The position numbers were made by a program, and so were the translations under genes. From positions 1-48,972 of the forward strand of contig PKED01000133.1 of the NCBI GenBank assembly GCA_002863155.1: a stretch of 48,972 nt of DNA, read 5' to 3'. The notes under the pieces are model-generated. The model was given only the letters and a program-made list of their open reading frames with translations, made no database searches and was not told the DNA's origin. The DNA is from Sphingomonadaceae bacterium. Its GTDB lineage: Bacteria; Pseudomonadota; Alphaproteobacteria; Sphingomonadales; Sphingomonadaceae. Shown piece after piece: positions 45,628-48,972 of this stretch (the first letter of the stretch is position 1; the number at the start of each line of letters is the position of its first letter).

Positions 45628-46934
45628 GCCATCCTCCGGTCGATCGGCGGCAGGCCGGTCGCATCGCGCAGGTCGTCCTCGACCATCCACAGCCGGTCCT
45701 GCCCCCACCAGCCGGGGCGGTCGTCGACCTGGAAGCTCGGGACGCCCCACAGGCCCAGCGCGAACATATCGGCGCGGTTCGCCTCCGCCACCGCGCGCCA
45801 ATTGTCGTCGGCGAGCGCCGCGCGCACCTGATCGGGCGTCACGCCGACGCGGGCCGCGACCTTCATCAGCCCGGCATCATTCGTCATGTCGATCCCGTCG
45901 GCAAAGGCGCCGCGCAGGAAGGAGATCGCGAAATCGAGGCCTTTGCCGGTCGGTATCACCTGATGGAGCACCGCCAGTCCGCGCTCGACGCCCACACCGA
46001 CAGGATCGTGGATCGTGCCGAAGGCGATGCCGTGGCGGGTAGCCTCGCGCTTGGTGTCGAGCGTGATGTACATCCGCTTGGCGCGTGGTACCGGCAGCCC
46101 GCGCATCACCATCGGCAGCACGAATTTGAGGTTGAGCGTCGCGCCATACGCCGCCGCCAGCGCGCCGATCCGCTCGGCCGCGACCAGCGAATAGGGCGAT
46201 CGGAACGACAGGTAACAGTCGAGCCGTGGCGGCGTCGCGGCGGCGGGCGGGGCAGCGGGATAAGGGCCGGGATCGAGCACCGGGCAAAGCATCGATGAGG
46301 CGCCGCCGTCCTCTGCCGCCAGCCTGGCCTCGAGATGATGGAGCCGGTCGACGCCCCAATAGAATTCGCCCTCGAAATGGGTCATCGAGCCGAGATAATG
46401 GCCGAGCCGCGTTCGCTCCTCCGATCCGTCGGCAAGCGCCTTGGCGGCGTCCCCCTCGCCATGGACATCGGCAAGCGCTGCCAATGCGGAGTCGACATCG
46501 TCATGCCGAAGCGCGAGCATGATCGCGGTGAGCGCGGCACCAGCCTGCTCGCCAGCCAGGGCCGCCGCGGCAATGCCGTGCGCGCGCGCCAGCTGCGCCG
46601 CTGTGGCGGGCGGCGCGCCAACGCCACTGCCGAGCCCGAGCGCAGCCTCGACTCGCGCGGCGTCGCGCATGGCATAGGCGGCGAGGCGGTCGGCCTCCGG
46701 CGCGGCGGCGGCATCGGGTGGCGGCACCAGCCGATAGGCGACGGCAAGCCCGAAGCGGTCGGCAAGGCGACCCAGGAAATGCAGCGCCGCCGGGCCATAA
46801 GGATCGTCGATCTGAGCGAAAAACGTCACCGCGCGATCGGTTCGTTTCAGTCGCCGGGCGGCGCGGTGGGTGCGTCGTCGTGCATCGCGCAGCGCCGCGC
46901 TCGTGAGGGCGGTTGTGAGCAGACGCTGCATCAT
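45624..46934 (-). CDS. tandem DsbA-fold protein (2-hydroxychromene-2-carboxylate isomerase-like)
   Basis: A 436-residue protein with two thioredoxin-like DsbA/GST-kappa domains. The C-terminal one starts LDCYLSFRSPYSLVAAERIG and has LPMVMRGLPVPRAKRMYI; SPYS carries the Ser used by HCCA isomerases with glutathione. The N-terminal one starts TFFAQIDDPYGPAALHFLG, where Asp-Pro-Tyr-Gly replaces Ser-Pro-Tyr-Ser, so it may not be catalytic. ATG 46,934 has AAGGA seven bases upstream; ATG 46,940 is too close to it. First gene of an operon with the metallo-hydrolase and the FGE lipoprotein. Confidence 0.85.
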   Translation of the reverse strand: MMQRLLTTALTSAALRDARRRTHRAARRLKRTDRAVTFFAQIDDPYGPAALHFLGRLADRFGLAVAYRLVPPPDAAAAPEADRLAAYAMRDAARVEAALGLGSGVGAPPATAAQLARAHGIAAAALAGEQAGAALTAIMLALRHDDVDSALAALADVHGEGDAAKALADGSEERTRLGHYLGSMTHFEGEFYWGVDRLHHLEARLAAEDGGASSMLCPVLDPGPYPAAPPAAATPPRLDCYLSFRSPYSLVAAERIGALAAAYGATLNLKFVLPMVMRGLPVPRAKRMYITLDTKREATRHGIAFGTIHDPVGVGVERGLAVLHQVIPTGKGLDFAISFLRGAFADGIDMTNDAGLMKVAARVGVTPDQVRAALADDNWRAVAEANRADMFALGLWGVPSFQVDDRPGWWGQDRLWMVEDDLRDATGLPPIDRRMA

Positions 46935-47039
46935 GCCCATTCCTTAACGGCTAATTAGGCACGGCACACGCCAAAAGTTTGGATCGGTGAACGTGGCAAT
47001 GGGCAAAGTCGGGTGCGGCCGGATAGGATGATTGTGGCG

Positions 47040-47054
47040 TTCGAAATGTCCGAA
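47040..47054. promoter_or_regulatory. possible TetR operator between the divergent genes
   Basis: The 200-base divergent gap holds a near-palindrome TTCGAAATGTCCGAA with five of seven positions pairing. It lies 80 bases before the TetR start. Short imperfect palindromes occur by chance, so support is weak. Confidence 0.2.
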
Positions 47055-47135
47055 ACTTGCTGTCCGCTGCCCCATCGGCCACGCTCGCGCTGGACGCTGG
47101 TTTTGCGCCGCGATAGGTTTCTTTGGGAACACACC

Positions 47136-47750
47136 ATGTCAAGCCAAGCAATGCCTCGCCCCGGGACGTCCGGACCGATCGACGGGCGTCATGCGCGCAG
47201 CATCGCGACGCGTGACAAGATCGTCACTGCGCTGCTCCGGCTGGTCCGCGAAGGCGATGTTTCGCCCAGCGCCGCGCGCGTCGCGGAATCGGCGGGCGTC
47301 GGTCTGCGCACCGTGTTCCGTCATTTCGACGAGATGGATACGCTCTACCGCGAGATGTCGAGCGCGATCGAGGCGCAGGTGATGCCCGTCGTCCTGAAAC
47401 CCTATGAGGCGAGCGACTGGCGCGGCCGCCTTCGCGAAATGACCGATCGTCGTGCCGCGATCTACGAAACGATCATGCCCTACCGCGTATCGGCGAGCAT
47501 CAAGCGCTTCAGCAGCCAGTTCCTGATGCAGAATTACCAACGCAATCTGCAACTCGAGCGAACCTCGCTCGTCGCGGTGCTGCCGCAGACGATCCTTGAC
47601 GATGCGCCGGTCGTCAGCGCGCTCGAAGCCACGCTAAGCTTCCAGTGCTGGCGCCGCCTGCGCCACGATCAGGCGCTGACGGTCGATGAAGCGCGTGCGG
47701 TGATCGGCACGCTGCTCGACGCGTTGCTGGCGCGGATCGACGCTGCCTGA
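47136..47750 (+). CDS. TetR-family transcriptional regulator
   Basis: A 204-residue regulator. The N-terminal helix-turn-helix is clear: TRDKIVTALLRLVREGDVSP, RVAESAGVGLRTVFRHFDEM. The C-terminal ligand domain is all-helical without recognised signature. ATG 47,136 is chosen; an in-frame extension to 47,013 is not protein-like. Divergent from the DsbA-like/metallo-hydrolase/FGE operon, which it probably represses. Confidence 0.88.
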   Translation: MSSQAMPRPGTSGPIDGRHARSIATRDKIVTALLRLVREGDVSPSAARVAESAGVGLRTVFRHFDEMDTLYREMSSAIEAQVMPVVLKPYEASDWRGRLREMTDRRAAIYETIMPYRVSASIKRFSSQFLMQNYQRNLQLERTSLVAVLPQTILDDAPVVSALEATLSFQCWRRLRHDQALTVDEARAVIGTLLDALLARIDAA

Positions 47751-47827
47751 GCGTCGACCGGCTTGGTCGAGAGGTAGCCAAGGTTGCGGGCGTCGAAGCC
47801 CTGGCCGTAACGGCGTCGAGGGCGAGA

Positions 47828-48256
47828 TTACATCAGCAGCAGGGCGATCGGCAGGGCGGTGCCGATGATCAGCATCACGATCGCGATCGCGCGGCCCGCG
47901 CGCATCGACACCGCGATCCAGATGCCGAGCAACGTCGACAGCATCAGACCGATCGACATCATCCCCGTGAAAACCTTCAGCGGGAAGGGCGAATGCGCGG
48001 GTGCCGCCGGGGGCGGCGCTTCGCCCTTGGCCGGTCGGCGGGCGGACGGGCGGGCCTTGCGCGGCTTGGGGAGATCCTGCTTCTTGTGAATCTGTGCGAT
48101 AACCTTCAGCCACTGTGCCGGCTTGTTCTCGGGCTCGTGGAAATCGAAGGTCTGCAGCATGCCTGAAAACGCGAAAAACAGGATCGCGGGCGCGAAGAAC
48201 ATACCGAGATAGAGATGAAACCGGCGCAGATTGCGCATTGTCCTGGCGGTGCTCAC
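47828..48256 (-). CDS. PepSY-TM-like small membrane protein
   Basis: A 142-residue protein: an N-terminal helix in RRFHLYLGMFFAPAILFFAF with the PepSY-TM style SGMLQTFDFHEP, a basic Pro-rich linker (KPRKARPSARRPAKGEAPPP), then two hydrophobic helices near the C-terminus (GLMLSTLLGIWIAVSM; AIVMLIIGTALPIALLLM). It lacks the large periplasmic domain of full PepSY-TM transporters. GTG start with GGGAGAAAGA upstream. Confidence 0.75.
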   Translation of the reverse strand: MSTARTMRNLRRFHLYLGMFFAPAILFFAFSGMLQTFDFHEPENKPAQWLKVIAQIHKKQDLPKPRKARPSARRPAKGEAPPPAAPAHSPFPLKVFTGMMSIGLMLSTLLGIWIAVSMRAGRAIAIVMLIIGTALPIALLLM

Positions 48257-48318
48257 GTCTTTCTCCCTCGCCTGTCCGCGTGCGGGAGGTAACGCGGCAT
48301 CGCGCGAAGCGCCAGCCG

Positions 48319-48972
48319 TCAGCGGCCGAAAACGCCCTTGCGGTACAGCAGCGTGATGGCGACGCGCCGGTTGCGCGCGTCGGCGGGATTGTCGGCGATC
48401 AGCGGCTCGCGATCGGCGACGCCTTCGATCCGCTCGAAACGTTCGTCGGGCAGTCCGCCTTGCGACAGCCGTTGCCGGGTCGCCTCGGCGCGGCTGGAGG
48501 AAAGCAGCCAGTTGTTGATCCCGCTTGCGCTGCGGAAGGCCAGGCTGTCGGTATGGCCGCGCACCATGATCGTGTTTTCCAGGCCGCGGATCGATTCGGC
48601 GATCAGCCCCATCAGCTTGTCGGCTTCGGGTTCGAACATCGTCGTGCCCAATGCGAACATCGAATAATCGGCATTGTCGACCAGATCGATCCGCAATCCG
48701 TCGCGCTGCGGGACGAACTTGATGTGGGTCGCAAGCTTCTGGAGCTTGGCGTTCGACTGGATCGCGCTCCTGATCTGGCGGCTGATCTTTTCGAAATTCT
48801 TCTTGTCCTCGGCGCGGATCGCCTTGTCCTTCAGCGTGCCTTTCTCGCCCGAGCCGACCTGGACGCCGCCGGTCGCATCGACCGGGATGGTCATCGACCT
48901 TGTCCCGGTTTGTGACGCGCGCGCGGGATAATTGTCCTTTTCCATGATCGACGAACCGCCGAACAAGCCGTT
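48319..48972 (-). CDS. motB: MotB-type flagellar motor/OmpA-family protein (partial, N-terminus off the right edge)
   Basis: The frame is open to the window edge, so the N-terminus is missing. The visible 217 residues contain the segment NGLFGGSSIMEKDNYPA at the edge and a C-terminal OmpA/MotB peptidoglycan-binding domain (VRGHTDSLAFRSASGINNWL, LSSSRAEATRQRLSQGG, ARNRRVAITLL). The DGLRIDLVD and NNWLLSSSRAEATRQ layout is that of MotB stator proteins rather than Pal. It anchors the stator to the cell wall. Confidence 0.85.
   Translation of the reverse strand, partial: NGLFGGSSIMEKDNYPARASQTGTRSMTIPVDATGGVQVGSGEKGTLKDKAIRAEDKKNFEKISRQIRSAIQSNAKLQKLATHIKFVPQRDGLRIDLVDNADYSMFALGTTMFEPEADKLMGLIAESIRGLENTIMVRGHTDSLAFRSASGINNWLLSSSRAEATRQRLSQGGLPDERFERIEGVADREPLIADNPADARNRRVAITLLYRKGVFGR

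Noticed and set aside
1-48972. CRISPR arrays, rRNA genes, complete insertion sequences, origins
   Set aside because: No regularly spaced repeats, rRNA sequence or transposase genes were recognised on either strand.

Overview
The window is a high-GC alphaproteobacterial chromosome segment, most likely from a sphingomonad (Sphingomonadales). Pointers are a SciP/DUF1153 regulator of the CtrA network, a yajC-secD-secF-Mth938 cluster, an MlaE permease with a fused STAS domain, a MotB-type flagellar stator protein, and dense overlapping ATGA/GTGA operons. These attributions are from family recognition only.

Positions 1 to about 13,460 are accessory. A minus-strand copper/silver efflux operon comes first (two small exported proteins, then cusC-cusB-cusA, with cusA running off the left edge). 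A GFA-family zinc protein and a single-chain nucleotidyltransferase-HEPN protein follow. Next is a scrapyard of a conjugative element: an ECF sigma factor cut short and fused onto a lytic transglycosylase scrap, a small element-associated protein that runs into a headless relaxase, and a TGA inside that relaxase. Two head-on truncated genes meet near 12,754, one of them an AbiEi-like antitoxin N-terminus with an array of GTGAAA palindromes upstream. The right boundary is sharp: the first ~100 codons of a dabB/nuoL-like gene survive, next to its divergent LysR regulator, and the rest is gone.

Positions 13,868 to about 36,730 are core-like: LysR gene, tRNA-Pro(GGG), Sec accessory operon, a secreted DUF3089 hydrolase, a beta-lactamase-fold hydrolase, mnmA, sciP, a GlsB-type membrane protein, an RND drug-type pump (adaptor and permease), a DUF445 protein, a HAD-IB phosphatase, a four-gene Mla/Mce lipid transport operon, a cyclophilin-type isomerase, tRNA-Ser(GGA) and a GluRS gene of the second, firmicute-like type. 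Two kinds of dispersed palindromic repeats sit in intergenic gaps.

Positions 36,766 to about 47,750 form the most interesting block: two sulfatases, two formylglycine-generating enzymes (one predicted cytosolic, one a predicted lipoprotein), an SCP2-like protein translationally overlapped with the Tat-exported sulfatase, a DUF2855 protein, a membrane-anchored metallo-beta-lactamase-fold hydrolase, a two-domain DsbA/HCCA-isomerase-like protein and a divergent TetR regulator. Together they look like an uncharacterised route for taking up or degrading a sulfated organic compound, with its own sulfatase maturation. The substrate cannot be read from sequence. A PepSY-type membrane protein and a partial motB close the window.
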